The notes: a model not told the origin generated them from the letters alone. A DNA stretch of 24,703 nucleotides from Perlabentimonas sp046542995 (GCA_046542995.1 JBKHAH010000051.1:1-24703); one strand, 5' to 3'; shown: positions 13,646-22,892, numbered from the stretch's first letter. Made by a program: numbers and translations.

Positions 13646-14911
13646 ATGAAAAAGAATATTTTTGGCATTATTGTAGCAATTACTATTGCAGTAGTACTAT
13701 TTAGTTCTTGCAAAAAGGATAAGGAAGAGAATCCTAATCTGGATGTTAACACGGAGTTCCTAAACACAATGGAGTACTGGTACCTTTGGTATGATAAGCT
13801 TCCTGATGTTGACCCTGGCGCCTATTCATCTCCTGCACAATTGCTCGAGGCCCTCAGGTACTCCGAGCTAGACCGATGGAGCTACATAACAACAAAACAG
13901 GAGATGGAAGCATACTATGAAGCGGGTGAGTACATAGGGTTTGGCATGGGAACCGCTTTTGATGAGGAAGATAATCTCTGGATAACATTTGTTTTTGATG
14001 ATTCACCGCTTAAAGAGTTTGGCGCAGACAGGGGCTGGCAAATTACCAAGATTGACGACACAACTCCTACCCCAGAAAACATCAGCGACCTTTTAGGCTC
14101 TTCTTCAGAAGGGGTAACCAAATCATTCACCGCAAAAAATAATGAAGGCAACAGCGTTGATTTTACTGCCACCAAAAGGGTAGTTACAATGAACACCGTT
14201 CTGCTGGATACTACATACAATGGCAACAACTCAAATATTGGCTACCTTGTCTTAAAGGGTTTTATAACACCAACCAACAATGAACTCGACGAGGCATTCA
14301 GCAAATTTCTTTTGGAAGGTGTAAATGAACTTATTGTTGACCTTAGGTACAACGGTGGAGGAAGCGTAGATGCTGCCAATTATATGGCAAACCTTATAGC
14401 CGGTCAAACAGCGGACAATGAGATACTTGGGGAGTATGTTCATAACGATAAGAGATCGGAGAATGATGTTGCAATTTACATTGAGAATGAAACAAATTCC
14501 CTTATTATCAACAGGGTAGTGTTTATCACAACACGAAATTCGGCATCGGCGAGCGAGCTGGTTATTAACGGTTTAAAACCACATATCCCCATTACTTTAG
14601 TGGGAGAAAACACCTATGGTAAACCTGTTGGCATGTATGGTCTTGGCTCTAACCTTACCGATTACGCCTACGTTCCAGTTTGCTTCAAAATTCTTAATGC
14701 CGATGGATATGGTGACTACTACGAAGGCATTCCTGCTGACATAGAGCAGATTGATGGGATCAACTATCCGTTTGGTGACCTAAATGAACCGAGCCTAAAC
14801 TCAGCAATTACTTTCATTGATAGCGGCGAGAAAATAAAAGCAACCCACAAAGCGGGCGCAATAACCTATCCTAATTTCACGGGGCTTCAGGGTGAGATTG
14901 GGGCATGGTAA
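13646..14911 (+). CDS. S41-family (C-terminal processing type) protease lipoprotein
   Basis: A 421-residue serine protease anchored to a membrane by a lipid. The lipobox LFSSC puts the modified Cys at residue 22. A PDZ-like region lies around residues 90-180 (EYIGFGMGTAF, GWQITKIDD). The protease core has IVDLRYNGGGS near residue 230. Ser301 in RNSASASE and Lys326 in ENTYGKPVG form the Ser-Lys dyad, 25 residues apart as in the Tsp/Prc family. It probably trims exported proteins; targets are unknown. It sits one base after the EamA gene, though a shared function is not obvious. Confidence 0.92.
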   Translation: MKKNIFGIIVAITIAVVLFSSCKKDKEENPNLDVNTEFLNTMEYWYLWYDKLPDVDPGAYSSPAQLLEALRYSELDRWSYITTKQEMEAYYEAGEYIGFGMGTAFDEEDNLWITFVFDDSPLKEFGADRGWQITKIDDTTPTPENISDLLGSSSEGVTKSFTAKNNEGNSVDFTATKRVVTMNTVLLDTTYNGNNSNIGYLVLKGFITPTNNELDEAFSKFLLEGVNELIVDLRYNGGGSVDAANYMANLIAGQTADNEILGEYVHNDKRSENDVAIYIENETNSLIINRVVFITTRNSASASELVINGLKPHIPITLVGENTYGKPVGMYGLGSNLTDYAYVPVCFKILNADGYGDYYEGIPADIEQIDGINYPFGDLNEPSLNSAITFIDSGEKIKATHKAGAITYPNFTGLQGEIGAW

Positions 14912-14963
14912 ATTCAAAACTCTCAAATTGTGTTAATGCCATCTTTTCGCAATTACTATTTGC

Positions 14964-14971
14964 TATCTTTG
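14964..14971 (+). promoter_or_regulatory. -7 element of ruvC
   Basis: TATCTTTG matches TAnnTTTG exactly; a -33 box is not clear. The transcript would begin about 20 bases before the GTG start at 14997. Confidence 0.5.
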
Positions 14972-14996
14972 CAGTAAACATTGCAAAAAGTTACGC

Positions 14997-15560
14997 GTGA
15001 ATCAGCAGGCAGAACGTATCATACTTGGTATTGACCCCGGAACAACCGTTCTTGGTTATGGCATTATCCAAACAAAAGGGAAGAACCATGCCGAACTGAT
15101 AGTGCTTGGAGTTATTGAACTGAAGAAGTTCAAAGATCATTACCTCAAGCTCAAGGCAATTTATGAGAGGGTGCAGCAACTGGTTGACCAGTACCTACCC
15201 GATGATGTGGCAATTGAGGCTCCATTCTACGGCAAGAATGTGCAGAGTATGCTTAAACTGGGTAGAGCACAAGGAGTAGCCATGGCAGCAGCACTTTCGC
15301 GCTCAGTGCCTATATTTGAGTACGCTCCACGCAAAATAAAAATGGCAATTACGGGTCAGGGAAACGCTTCAAAAGAGCAAGTTGCAGCGTTACTGAAAAG
15401 CATACTAAAAATTAAAGATTTTGAGGTAAACAACCTCGATGCAACCGATGGATTGGCAGCAGCTGTTTGCCATTTTTATCAGCACAAAATTGAGAGCACC
15501 CAGGGTAAAGCCAACACCTGGAAAGATTTTATCAGGAATAATCCTGAAAGGATTAAATAG
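14997..15560 (+). CDS. ruvC: Holliday-junction resolvase RuvC
   Basis: Cuts four-way DNA junctions made by RuvAB during recombinational repair. The acidic catalytic residues are visible: Asp13 in LGIDPGTTVLG, Glu74 in AIEAPFYGKN, and Asp148 and Asp151 in LDATDGLAAAVCH, matching Asp7, Glu66, Asp138 and Asp141 of E. coli. Length 187 is normal. The start is GTG; no ATG precedes it in frame near the promoter. It begins a run with a small membrane protein gene and mutL, so DNA repair genes cluster here. Confidence 0.96.
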   Translation: MNQQAERIILGIDPGTTVLGYGIIQTKGKNHAELIVLGVIELKKFKDHYLKLKAIYERVQQLVDQYLPDDVAIEAPFYGKNVQSMLKLGRAQGVAMAAALSRSVPIFEYAPRKIKMAITGQGNASKEQVAALLKSILKIKDFEVNNLDATDGLAAAVCHFYQHKIESTQGKANTWKDFIRNNPERIK

Positions 15561-15627
15561 TATGGCTGCTTCTTATTGCATGGCAAACTAATAGAATATT
15601 AAAACGAGAATATTAAAATTAATAAAT

Positions 15628-15912
15628 ATGGGAATGATATCGTTTTTCAGAACCCCACGTCCAAAACAATTTAAGTACACTCCAATTTTTTACGACCCAC
15701 AAAAGGAGGCGCTTAAGGAACGGGAGAAGCAGATTAGGCAGGAGATGGGCATGGCAGATGAGAACAGCCCAAGAGTATCGTTAATAAAAGGACAGATACG
15801 TGGACAGTACGAGAGGAAAATTAAAGGGCGAAGTAAATCTAAAAGCAACCTCAGGCTGATTGTAATCTTTATTGCTCTTTGCCTAATTGCTTACTATCTA
15901 CTTTACTACTAG
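15628..15912 (+). CDS. Small protein with C-terminal membrane anchor, unknown function
   Basis: I do not recognise a characterised family. The 94-residue protein starts MGMISFFRTPRPKQFKYTP. It has a charged, helical middle (KEALKEREKQIRQEMG, then a basic stretch to about residue 73) and ends in one hydrophobic helix, LRLIVIFIALCLIAYYLLYY. It is therefore likely tail-anchored in the inner membrane with its basic part in the cytoplasm. It lies between ruvC (67 bases upstream) and mutL (15 bases downstream), so it is probably cotranscribed with mutL. Confidence 0.8.
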   Translation: MGMISFFRTPRPKQFKYTPIFYDPQKEALKEREKQIRQEMGMADENSPRVSLIKGQIRGQYERKIKGRSKSKSNLRLIVIFIALCLIAYYLLYY

Positions 15913-15927
15913 ACACTCATTTAATTT

Positions 15928-17772
15928 ATGGCCGATATTATCCATCTTCTTCCCGACTCGGTTGCCAACCAGATAGCTGCTGGTGAAGTAGTGCAAAGAC
16001 CCGCCTCGGTAGTAAAAGAACTACTGGAGAACTCTGTTGATGCGGGTAGTAAAAACATTCAACTTTTGGTACGCGATGGTGGCAAAGCATTAATACAGAT
16101 AATTGACGATGGGTGTGGTATGTCCGAAACTGATGCCCGCCTCTCATTTGAGCGTCATGCCACATCAAAAATAAAAGAGGCAACCGATCTATTTGCCATT
16201 AAAACCATGGGATTTAGGGGCGAGGCGCTTGCATCGATAGCCGCTGTTGCTGAGGTGGAACTTAAAACATGCAAGCAGGGTTCACAACTCGGAACAATAA
16301 TCCGAATATCAGGGTCAGAGGTAGTTGAGCATGAACCCACAGCAACACCCAATGGAACATCCATCAGCGTTAAGAACCTCTTCTTTAACATACCTGCACG
16401 CAGAAAATTTCTAAAAAGCTCATCGCTTGAGCTAAAACATATAATTAGTGAGTTTCAGCGGGTAGCCCTAGCAAACACAAACATAGCATTCTCGTTATCG
16501 CATAACGGAGCCAATGTATATAAACTTCCTGCCAATGGATTAAAGCAGCGTATTGTCCACCTAATGGGTAAGAACCTTACCCAGAACCTGCTGGATATTA
16601 GCATTGATACCACTGTGGTTAACATTAGCGGATTTATTGGCAAGCCTGAGAGCGCGAAAAAAAGTCCAGGGGAGCAGTTCTTCTTTGTGAATAATCGTTT
16701 TATGAAGAATCCATATCTACATAAAGCGGTTATGAAAGCCTACGAGAAGCTACTCCCTCCCGACTCCATTCCACCCTACTTTATCTTTCTGGAGGCTGAC
16801 CCGCAGAATATTGATGTAAATATCCACCCAACCAAAACGGAAATAAAATTTGAGGATGAAAGGATGGTGTGGCAAATTCTAAATGCCTCGGTGCGCGAGA
16901 CGCTTGGCAAGCATGCGGTTGTACCATCAATCGACTTTGATAACGAGATGGTTATTGACATTCCGTTCTTCCCAAAGAGTGCACCTGTTAGCCCGCCCGA
17001 AATTGAGGTGAACCCTGATTTTAATCCATTTGATAAGGATTACGTTAGCCGCTCCTCTACCCAACATGCAGGTGGTAAAGGAAAGGGCTCGGTTAAAGGT
17101 TGGCAAAATATTTTCCATCAGGAGAGGGGCAGCGGTTTTGATGAAACACCAGACAACCAGCCAACTGAACTATTCGATGATAAAGAGCAGGAGCCCACCA
17201 TGCCATCGGCAAAAGAGCGCTTCTTCCAGTTTAAAAATAAGTACATCCTCACATCAGTAAAATCGGGGTTAATGATTATTGACCAAAAGCGAGCGCACGA
17301 GCGTGTCCTCTTCGAGAATTACCTGGTAAACCTATCAATGGGACCAGTTAGCGCGCAGCAGGAGCTTTTCCCTCAAACCATCGAGCTAAACCCCGCAGAC
17401 TACACCCTCCTTTCGCAAATGGTGGACGATTTGGGCACGCTAGGAATAAACATTAGCCTGCTGGGGCAAAATACAATTGCTGTTAACACGCTGCCAGCCA
17501 ATGCAAAAAACTCAAGCCCCGAGCAGCTTGTGCAGGAATTTATTAATTCATTTAAGGAGAATACTAGCAATCAGGAGGCTGATATTCATCAAAAATTAGC
17601 CATATCGCTTGCTAAGGCTTCGGCAATAGCTTACAATAAGCAACTGGAACCCATTGAAATGCAGGATTTAGTTGACAAACTTTTTGCTTGTCAGCATCCT
17701 AACATTTCTCCGGATGGCAGACCCGTTATTTCGATGATAGAACTAGGTGAGATTGAAAAACGTTTCAAATAG
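15928..17772 (+). CDS. mutL: DNA mismatch repair protein MutL
   Basis: Couples MutS mismatch recognition to strand removal. The N-terminal GHKL ATPase has ELLENSVDAG (Glu31 general base, Asn35 for magnesium), IIDDGCGM, HATSKI and FRGEAL. A second block, FFFVNNRFMKNPYLHKAV, precedes NIDVNIHPTKTEIKF. A low-complexity linker (about 350-430) leads to the C-terminal dimer domain. There the endonuclease metal motif, usually DQHAxxExxxxE, reads DQKRAHERVLFE (Asp452 onward), keeping the acids but replacing the histidine by lysine. The second site near CQHPNISPDGRPV has an insertion relative to CPHGRP. Nicking activity is therefore uncertain. Length 614 is normal. Confidence 0.96.
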   Translation: MADIIHLLPDSVANQIAAGEVVQRPASVVKELLENSVDAGSKNIQLLVRDGGKALIQIIDDGCGMSETDARLSFERHATSKIKEATDLFAIKTMGFRGEALASIAAVAEVELKTCKQGSQLGTIIRISGSEVVEHEPTATPNGTSISVKNLFFNIPARRKFLKSSSLELKHIISEFQRVALANTNIAFSLSHNGANVYKLPANGLKQRIVHLMGKNLTQNLLDISIDTTVVNISGFIGKPESAKKSPGEQFFFVNNRFMKNPYLHKAVMKAYEKLLPPDSIPPYFIFLEADPQNIDVNIHPTKTEIKFEDERMVWQILNASVRETLGKHAVVPSIDFDNEMVIDIPFFPKSAPVSPPEIEVNPDFNPFDKDYVSRSSTQHAGGKGKGSVKGWQNIFHQERGSGFDETPDNQPTELFDDKEQEPTMPSAKERFFQFKNKYILTSVKSGLMIIDQKRAHERVLFENYLVNLSMGPVSAQQELFPQTIELNPADYTLLSQMVDDLGTLGINISLLGQNTIAVNTLPANAKNSSPEQLVQEFINSFKENTSNQEADIHQKLAISLAKASAIAYNKQLEPIEMQDLVDKLFACQHPNISPDGRPVISMIELGEIEKRFK

Positions 17773-17793
17773 CCGGTTGATTTTGTATCTTTG
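17763..17793 (+). promoter_or_regulatory. Promoter of the rhomboid pair
   Basis: The -7 element TATCTTTG (17786-17793) is exact. A TTTC (17763-17766), one mismatch from TTTG, lies 19 bases upstream inside the end of mutL. The transcript would have a leader of about 85 bases before ATG 17884. Confidence 0.55.
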
Positions 17794-17883
17794 GGTTTTG
17801 AAACGCTCCAGTAGCGAGTAAACAGACTAAAGATTATTTTGTTTAACCTATTATTAACTGAATTTTTATAACAATAGTTAAAG

Positions 17884-18627
17884 ATGAGTTTTAGCGGACA
17901 ATCACCATTTTCGAATATACCACCAGTGGTAAAGAACTTGATTATCATCAATATAATTTTACTGCTGGCTGCATTCGTTTTTAAAAGCATGGGTATTAAC
18001 CTGAACAGAACGCTGGGCCTATTCTACCCTGCTTCTCCAAATTTTCAACCCTACCAGTTTATAACCCACATGTTTATGCACGGGGGCATTGCACACCTGT
18101 TTTTTAATATGTTTGCCCTGTTTATGTTTGGTCGTGTACTTGAACAGGTTTGGGGAAGCAAAAGATTCTTTATCTACTTCTTTTTCACTGGTATCGGAGC
18201 TGCTTTGTTACATACATTCGTTCTATACCTTGAGGCAAAATCGATTATGGCCAGCCTATCGCTTGAACAAATTGAGCAGGTACGGCAGCAAGGGACAGAA
18301 CTATTCCTTAGGGGAAGGCCATTCCCAAATACAAGCATGAGAGACTTGCAAATTCTTTTTAACATTCCCACGGTAGGAGCATCGGGTGCGGTATTTGGAG
18401 TGCTGCTAGCTTTTGGTATGTATTTCCCAAACACTCAGCTTATGCTGCTTTTCCCTCCTATACCCATTAGAGCAAAGTACTTTGTAATTATTTATGGTGC
18501 TATTGAACTCTACTTAGGATTTACTCAGGCAAACAGCAACATTGCCCACTTTGCCCATTTGGGTGGAATGCTTTTTGGCTTTATACTAATTAAAATATGG
18601 GCACGTAAAAGGAATACTTTTTATTAA
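17884..18627 (+). CDS. Rhomboid intramembrane serine protease (first of a pair)
   Basis: A 247-residue inner-membrane protease with six predicted helices that cleaves helices of other membrane proteins. The catalytic Ser167 is in TVGASGAVFG and His225 in AHLGGMLFG (HxxGxxxG). His71 and Asn75 in GIAHLFFNMFAL provide the oxyanion-side residues. An extra soluble loop of about 40 residues (about 115-155, with LEQIEQVRQQ) separates helices 2 and 3. Substrates are unknown. The second rhomboid starts one base after its stop. Confidence 0.93.
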   Translation: MSFSGQSPFSNIPPVVKNLIIINIILLLAAFVFKSMGINLNRTLGLFYPASPNFQPYQFITHMFMHGGIAHLFFNMFALFMFGRVLEQVWGSKRFFIYFFFTGIGAALLHTFVLYLEAKSIMASLSLEQIEQVRQQGTELFLRGRPFPNTSMRDLQILFNIPTVGASGAVFGVLLAFGMYFPNTQLMLLFPPIPIRAKYFVIIYGAIELYLGFTQANSNIAHFAHLGGMLFGFILIKIWARKRNTFY

Positions 18628-18628
18628 T

Positions 18629-19516
18629 ATGAATAGTATAATTGACGAAATAAAGCAATCATTTAAGGATGGCGGCACGCTGGTAAGACTAATATATATC
18701 AATCTTGGTGTATTTCTGGTTTTTAACATACTTAAAGCCATCTTCTTTTTAGGTGGGGTTGACATTGGTTTTTCCCTATCACGTTACCTGGCTGTTCCCG
18801 CAGATTTAAGCAACCTGACAAACAGGCCATGGACTATCTTCACCTACATGTTTTTTCATGAGGGCTTTATTCATATCCTTTTTAACCTGCTCTGGCTATA
18901 CTGGTTAGGCAGAATATTCCTCTCGTTCATGTCGGAGCGAAAAATGATTGGTGTTTACATCATGGGAGGACTCTCAGGTGCCTTCATGTACATACTATTC
19001 TTCAACGTTTTCCCTGCATTTACTGATGTTTTACCTGTTTCTTACGCTTTGGGGGCATCTGCATCGGTGCTGGCTATTGTTTTTGCTGCTGCAACCTACG
19101 CCCCTAACCTTACCCTAAACCTTATATTTATTGGCCCGGTTAAACTAAAGTATATCGCTGCTTTTATGGTTGTGCTGGATATTATTAGCATTGCTGGCTC
19201 AAATGCCGGGGGGCATATTGCTCACCTAGGCGGAGCAATTTTTGGATATCTATACATTTACTCTCAAAAACAGGGGGTGAACCTAGCAAAGCCTGTTGAT
19301 TGGTTTATTGATGCTTTTACCTCTAGCCCTGCAACCCAGCGAAGAAAGAAGATGAAGGTTGATCATAAAAAACCAAAGACCGATTACGAGTACAACAAGA
19401 TGAAGGCTGAGAAGCAGGCCGAAATAGACCGAATACTTGACAAAATATCAAAAGCAGGATACGATAGCCTAACAGCCGAAGAGAAGAAGACTTTATTTAA
19501 GATGAAGAATGAATAA
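18629..19516 (+). CDS. Rhomboid intramembrane serine protease with charged C-terminal tail
   Basis: A 295-residue paralogue of the preceding protein. Ser144 sits in LGASASVLA, with Ala after the Ser where most rhomboids have Gly, and His199 in IAHLGGAIFG. His82 and Asn86 in FIHILFNLLWL are kept, so it should be active. After the sixth helix comes a cytoplasmic tail of about 80 residues, basic at first (RRKKMKVDHKK) and ending in the short helical segment EIDRILDKISKAGYDSLTAE, a form of tail I associate with Bacteroidota rhomboids. It is cotranscribed with the first rhomboid, one base apart. Confidence 0.92.
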   Translation: MNSIIDEIKQSFKDGGTLVRLIYINLGVFLVFNILKAIFFLGGVDIGFSLSRYLAVPADLSNLTNRPWTIFTYMFFHEGFIHILFNLLWLYWLGRIFLSFMSERKMIGVYIMGGLSGAFMYILFFNVFPAFTDVLPVSYALGASASVLAIVFAAATYAPNLTLNLIFIGPVKLKYIAAFMVVLDIISIAGSNAGGHIAHLGGAIFGYLYIYSQKQGVNLAKPVDWFIDAFTSSPATQRRKKMKVDHKKPKTDYEYNKMKAEKQAEIDRILDKISKAGYDSLTAEEKKTLFKMKNE

Positions 19517-19572
19517 GGCAACCTACATCCCATTTGAGAATTACAAATTTTAGCTTTTAACCTTCTTGCAAA

Positions 19573-20664
19573 TTGCGAAAACTAATAAATACAAGCCTAA
19601 CATCCCTCTCAGTGCTATTTGGCTTGGCTCTGCTACTAGCCTACCTATCGGTTTATATTAACCCAAAAGCTTTTTGGTTCCTGGGAATGGTGGGGCTAAT
19701 GTATCCTTTACTGTTACTTATTAATCTGGCATTTTTAGTTTACTGGATTGTTAGCTGGAAATGGTCTTTCATTATACCACTCCTATCAATACTCATTGGC
19801 GTCTCCCACTTTTCTACCTTCTTTCAGTTTCCGTTTGGGAAAGAGAATGTTATTGATGAAAATGATATAAAAGTTATAACCTTTAATGTGAATCTATTTA
19901 ACTTACACTCATGGTCTGAGAAAAGCCCTACCTATAACGAAGTTTATGCATTTCTAAACCAACAAGATGCTAACATCATTACTTTGCAGGAATTTTACGT
20001 GATAGATGACGAGTTTACAGAGAGCATGGCCAAGGAAATGATGCCCAACCATTTCTCACATATTGATTACATTATCGAACGAAGTAACTCTGCTTTTGGC
20101 ATGGTAACTTTCAGTACGTACCCAATAATTAATACTGGTGAAATTAAGTTTGAAGATACAGCCAATACCTGCATTTTTACAGATATTGTTGTTAATAATG
20201 ATACCATTAGAGTTTATAACAGTCACCTTCAATCACTCAGGCTAAAAGAGAGGAATATGAACTTCCTGCATAATCAGAAGTTCAGGAAAGATGCTCAGGC
20301 CATAGACGAGATTAAGGATATCTCGTTCAGATATCGTGATGCACTTAAGAAAAGGGCAAGACAAGTTGAAGTATTTACAAACCACATACTAAGAAGCCCC
20401 TATCCAGCTATTGTTTGTGGAGATTTTAACGATTCTCCAATATCTTATAATTACAACCAAATGCGAAGAAACCTGAATGATGCATTTGTTCAGGCAGGTA
20501 GCGGAGTGGGCTATACCTATCAGGGGTTATTCCCTTCTTTCCGAATCGATTACATTCTTTATAGTCCAACTTTTAAGGCAACCAGCTACCAAAGCCCCAA
20601 GGTTAACTACTCAGACCACTATCCTGTAGTTGCCACCCTAAGAAAGAAATCTGTATCTAATTAA
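19573..20664 (+). CDS. Membrane-anchored endonuclease/exonuclease/phosphatase-family protein
   Basis: A 363-residue protein with two or three N-terminal hydrophobic helices (about 1-80) and then an EEP-fold catalytic domain facing outward or inward. Motifs in order are VITFNVNLF (Asn metal site), IITLQEFYV (Glu metal ligand), VVNNDTIRVYNSHLQS, IVCGDFNDSP, FRIDYILYS and the final SDHYPVVATL with the catalytic Asp-His. Substrates of this family range from DNA to phospholipids, and the specific one is unknown. The start is TTG: an in-frame TAA lies four codons upstream and no ATG follows before the first helix. It is convergent with fumC, with four bases between the stops. Confidence 0.88.
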   Translation: MRKLINTSLTSLSVLFGLALLLAYLSVYINPKAFWFLGMVGLMYPLLLLINLAFLVYWIVSWKWSFIIPLLSILIGVSHFSTFFQFPFGKENVIDENDIKVITFNVNLFNLHSWSEKSPTYNEVYAFLNQQDANIITLQEFYVIDDEFTESMAKEMMPNHFSHIDYIIERSNSAFGMVTFSTYPIINTGEIKFEDTANTCIFTDIVVNNDTIRVYNSHLQSLRLKERNMNFLHNQKFRKDAQAIDEIKDISFRYRDALKKRARQVEVFTNHILRSPYPAIVCGDFNDSPISYNYNQMRRNLNDAFVQAGSGVGYTYQGLFPSFRIDYILYSPTFKATSYQSPKVNYSDHYPVVATLRKKSVSN

Positions 20665-20668
20665 ACCC

Positions 20669-22057
20669 TCACAACTTTCCAACCATCTTGCTGGGATTTA
20701 CCCATTGGTCAAACTCCTTTTCACTCACAAAACCAAGTTCAACGGCCGCTTGCTTTAGCGTGGTATTTTCTGAGTAAGCCTTTTTGGCAATTTGTGCCGA
20801 TTTTTCATAACCAATATGCGGATTTAGAGCGGTAACAAGCATTAATGAATTCTTCAAGTTATCGTTAATTCTGCTTATATTGGGGGCTATGCCCCTTGCA
20901 CTGTTCTTGTCAAAACTTAAAATTGAGTCGGCAAGCAAATTAGCCGATTGAAGGAAGTTGTATATTATCATGGGTTTAAATGCATTCAACTCAAAATGGC
21001 CGCTCATGCTTCCTACCGCTATGGCGGTATCGTTACCCATTACCTGTGCACAAACCATAGTTAGGGCTTCAATCTGCGTTGGGTTTACCTTTCCGGGCAT
21101 AATGGATGAGCCCGGCTCGTTGGTTGGCAAAGAAATCTCACCTATCCCGCTCCTAGGTCCCGATGCCATGACGCGAATATCATTTGCAATTTTCATAAGG
21201 CTTATGGATACCTGCTTGAGTGCGCCGTGGGCTTCAACCATAGCATCGTGCGATGCTAGGGACTCAAACTTATTCTTTGCAGTTACAAAGTTATACCCTG
21301 TTAATCTTGATATTTCCCTAGCAACTTCCAAAGCGTAATTAGTTGGAGAATTTATACCTGTACCAACAGCTGTACCACCCAAAGCGATTTCCAATAGATG
21401 GGGTAAGGTGTTTTCAATGGCTTTTATAGCGTGCTCAAGCTGCGATGCGTATCCGGAAAATTCCTGCCCTAAGGTGAGGGGTGTTGCATCCATCCAGTGT
21501 GTTCTGCCAATCTTCACAATATTACTAAACTCTTCACTCTTTAAATGTAAGGTTTTATGAAGCTGGCGGATTGCTGGCAGGATCTTCTCATAAACAGCCG
21601 AGTATGCGGCAATACTCATGGCGGTAGGGAAAGTATCGTTGCTGCTTTGCGAGAGGTTCACCTCATCGTTTGGATGTAAACTCTTTCTAGAATCATCTAG
21701 TTTCCCTCCTTTTAAAACGTGAGCCCGATTGGCAATAACCTCGTTAAAGTTCATGTTTGTTTGCGTACCCGAACCCGTTTGCCATACCACAAGGGGGAAC
21801 TGCTCATCTAGCTTCCCTTCTAAAATCTCATTGCACACCTCAACAATCAGGTTAGCCTTCTGCTTAGAGAGAACGCCCAGCCGATGGTTTGCTATTGCTG
21901 CAGCTTTCTTAACTATGGTGAATGCCCTGATAATCTCTGGTGGCATTAACTCGTTTCCAATCTTAAAATTTTGTAATGACCGTTGAGTTTGTGCTCCCCA
22001 ATACTTATCAGCAGGAACTTTAATCTCGCCCATTGTGTCAACTTCCAATCGGTACAT
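20669..22057 (-). CDS. fumC: Fumarate hydratase, class II
   Basis: Interconverts fumarate and malate in the citric acid cycle without an iron-sulfur cluster. The 462-residue protein begins MYRLEVDTMGEIKVPADKYW, the usual FumC start. Asn-rich GSGTQTNMNFNEV lies near residue 96; His187 in KIGRTHWMDATP and the signature loop GSSIMPGKVNP (316-326) with the catalytic serine identify it over aspartase or argininosuccinate lyase. No terminator is visible in the four-base gap to the convergent gene. No clear -7 box is seen upstream. Confidence 0.96.
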   Translation of the reverse strand: MYRLEVDTMGEIKVPADKYWGAQTQRSLQNFKIGNELMPPEIIRAFTIVKKAAAIANHRLGVLSKQKANLIVEVCNEILEGKLDEQFPLVVWQTGSGTQTNMNFNEVIANRAHVLKGGKLDDSRKSLHPNDEVNLSQSSNDTFPTAMSIAAYSAVYEKILPAIRQLHKTLHLKSEEFSNIVKIGRTHWMDATPLTLGQEFSGYASQLEHAIKAIENTLPHLLEIALGGTAVGTGINSPTNYALEVAREISRLTGYNFVTAKNKFESLASHDAMVEAHGALKQVSISLMKIANDIRVMASGPRSGIGEISLPTNEPGSSIMPGKVNPTQIEALTMVCAQVMGNDTAIAVGSMSGHFELNAFKPMIIYNFLQSANLLADSILSFDKNSARGIAPNISRINDNLKNSLMLVTALNPHIGYEKSAQIAKKAYSENTTLKQAAVELGFVSEKEFDQWVNPSKMVGKL

Positions 22058-22112
22058 GGCTTCTGTTCTTTTCTCAATACGATGTAAGCATTCAACCTCA
22101 ATTTATTGACGC

Positions 22113-22143
22113 AAAAAAAGGAGAAAGCCTTAACCCTCTCCTT
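22113..22143 (-). terminator. Rho-independent terminator of the GIN lipoprotein gene
   Basis: On the minus strand a 7-bp stem, AAGGAGA with TCTCCTT (22137-22143 and 22118-22124), is followed by T7 (22119-22113). It lies 20 bases after the stop codon at 22164, and it separates this gene from fumC. Confidence 0.7.
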
Positions 22144-22163
22144 AAATAAACAACCTAATTACA

Positions 22164-22892
22164 CTATTTGTTCTTTAAAGAACCCGAACCAGAAATTTTT
22201 GTATCTACCAATGGGTTGCCGCTATAGGTAATATCACCGCTACCTAAAATACGTGCTTCCAAATTTTCCTTTGCAACAATGTAAGCATCGCCCGAACCAG
22301 AAATGCTAACCATGGCATCTTTAAATTCAACACCTTTAACGGTAACATCGCCCGACCCGGTTATTTTAACACTTGCATCCTCTGCACTCACTTTACCAGA
22401 AAGATTTATATCGCCAGAGCCAGTTACAGATGCATCAAGCCTTTTTAGGGTTAAATCTGAAATTAAAATATCGCCACTCCCCGTAATTTTTGTTGATAGC
22501 GCTTTTGCCTTAATGGGTGTAACCGCTTTAATATCGCCGGAGCCAGTTACCGACAATGTTTCAACATCGGGCATGGAAACATGAATCTTGATGTTTGAGT
22601 TACCCCAACTATTCAGCCGGGTACCTCTCTCGGTTTTAATTAGCAAGGTGCTACCGCTAACTTCGGTCACTATCTTATCAAGAATCTCCTTATCAGCCTC
22701 AATGGTAAGGCTATGGTTATTATCTTGCGTAAGATAAACGTCAGCAGCAATGGATAAGCTAATTCCCGAAAATCCTTTAACACTCCTGGTTTCCTTTTCA
22801 ATCTCTCCACTTAAGCCGCTTGTACATGACGATAATATTAAGCTAAGGCTAAGGGTAAATATCAATAAAACGCCTTCTACAATTTTTCTCAT
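22164..22892 (-). CDS. GIN-domain (DUF2807) lipoprotein
   Basis: A 242-residue exported protein of unknown function, common in Bacteroidota. ATG 22892 is chosen because it places the signal sequence RKIVEGVLLIFTLSLSLILSSC at the N-terminus with lipobox ILSSC; an upstream ATG at 22952 would bury it. The rest is a right-handed beta-helix with a GSGD-type motif repeated about every 18-21 residues: TGSGDIKA, TGSGDILI, TGSGDINL, TGSGDVTV, SGSGDAYI, LGSGDITY and a final SGSGSLKN. Such folds fit a surface or periplasmic binding role, but none is established. Confidence 0.88.
   Translation of the reverse strand: MRKIVEGVLLIFTLSLSLILSSCTSGLSGEIEKETRSVKGFSGISLSIAADVYLTQDNNHSLTIEADKEILDKIVTEVSGSTLLIKTERGTRLNSWGNSNIKIHVSMPDVETLSVTGSGDIKAVTPIKAKALSTKITGSGDILISDLTLKRLDASVTGSGDINLSGKVSAEDASVKITGSGDVTVKGVEFKDAMVSISGSGDAYIVAKENLEARILGSGDITYSGNPLVDTKISGSGSLKNK

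Noticed and set aside
19517..19572. Missed small gene or promoter before the EEP-family gene
   Set aside because: Only 56 bases without a TAnnTTTG element; the region is probably a simple intra-operon spacer.
22200..22580. Recurrent near-identical short blocks suggesting a CRISPR or tandem array
   Set aside because: The blocks are codons for the repeated GSGD turns of the GIN beta-helix and are not exact repeats.
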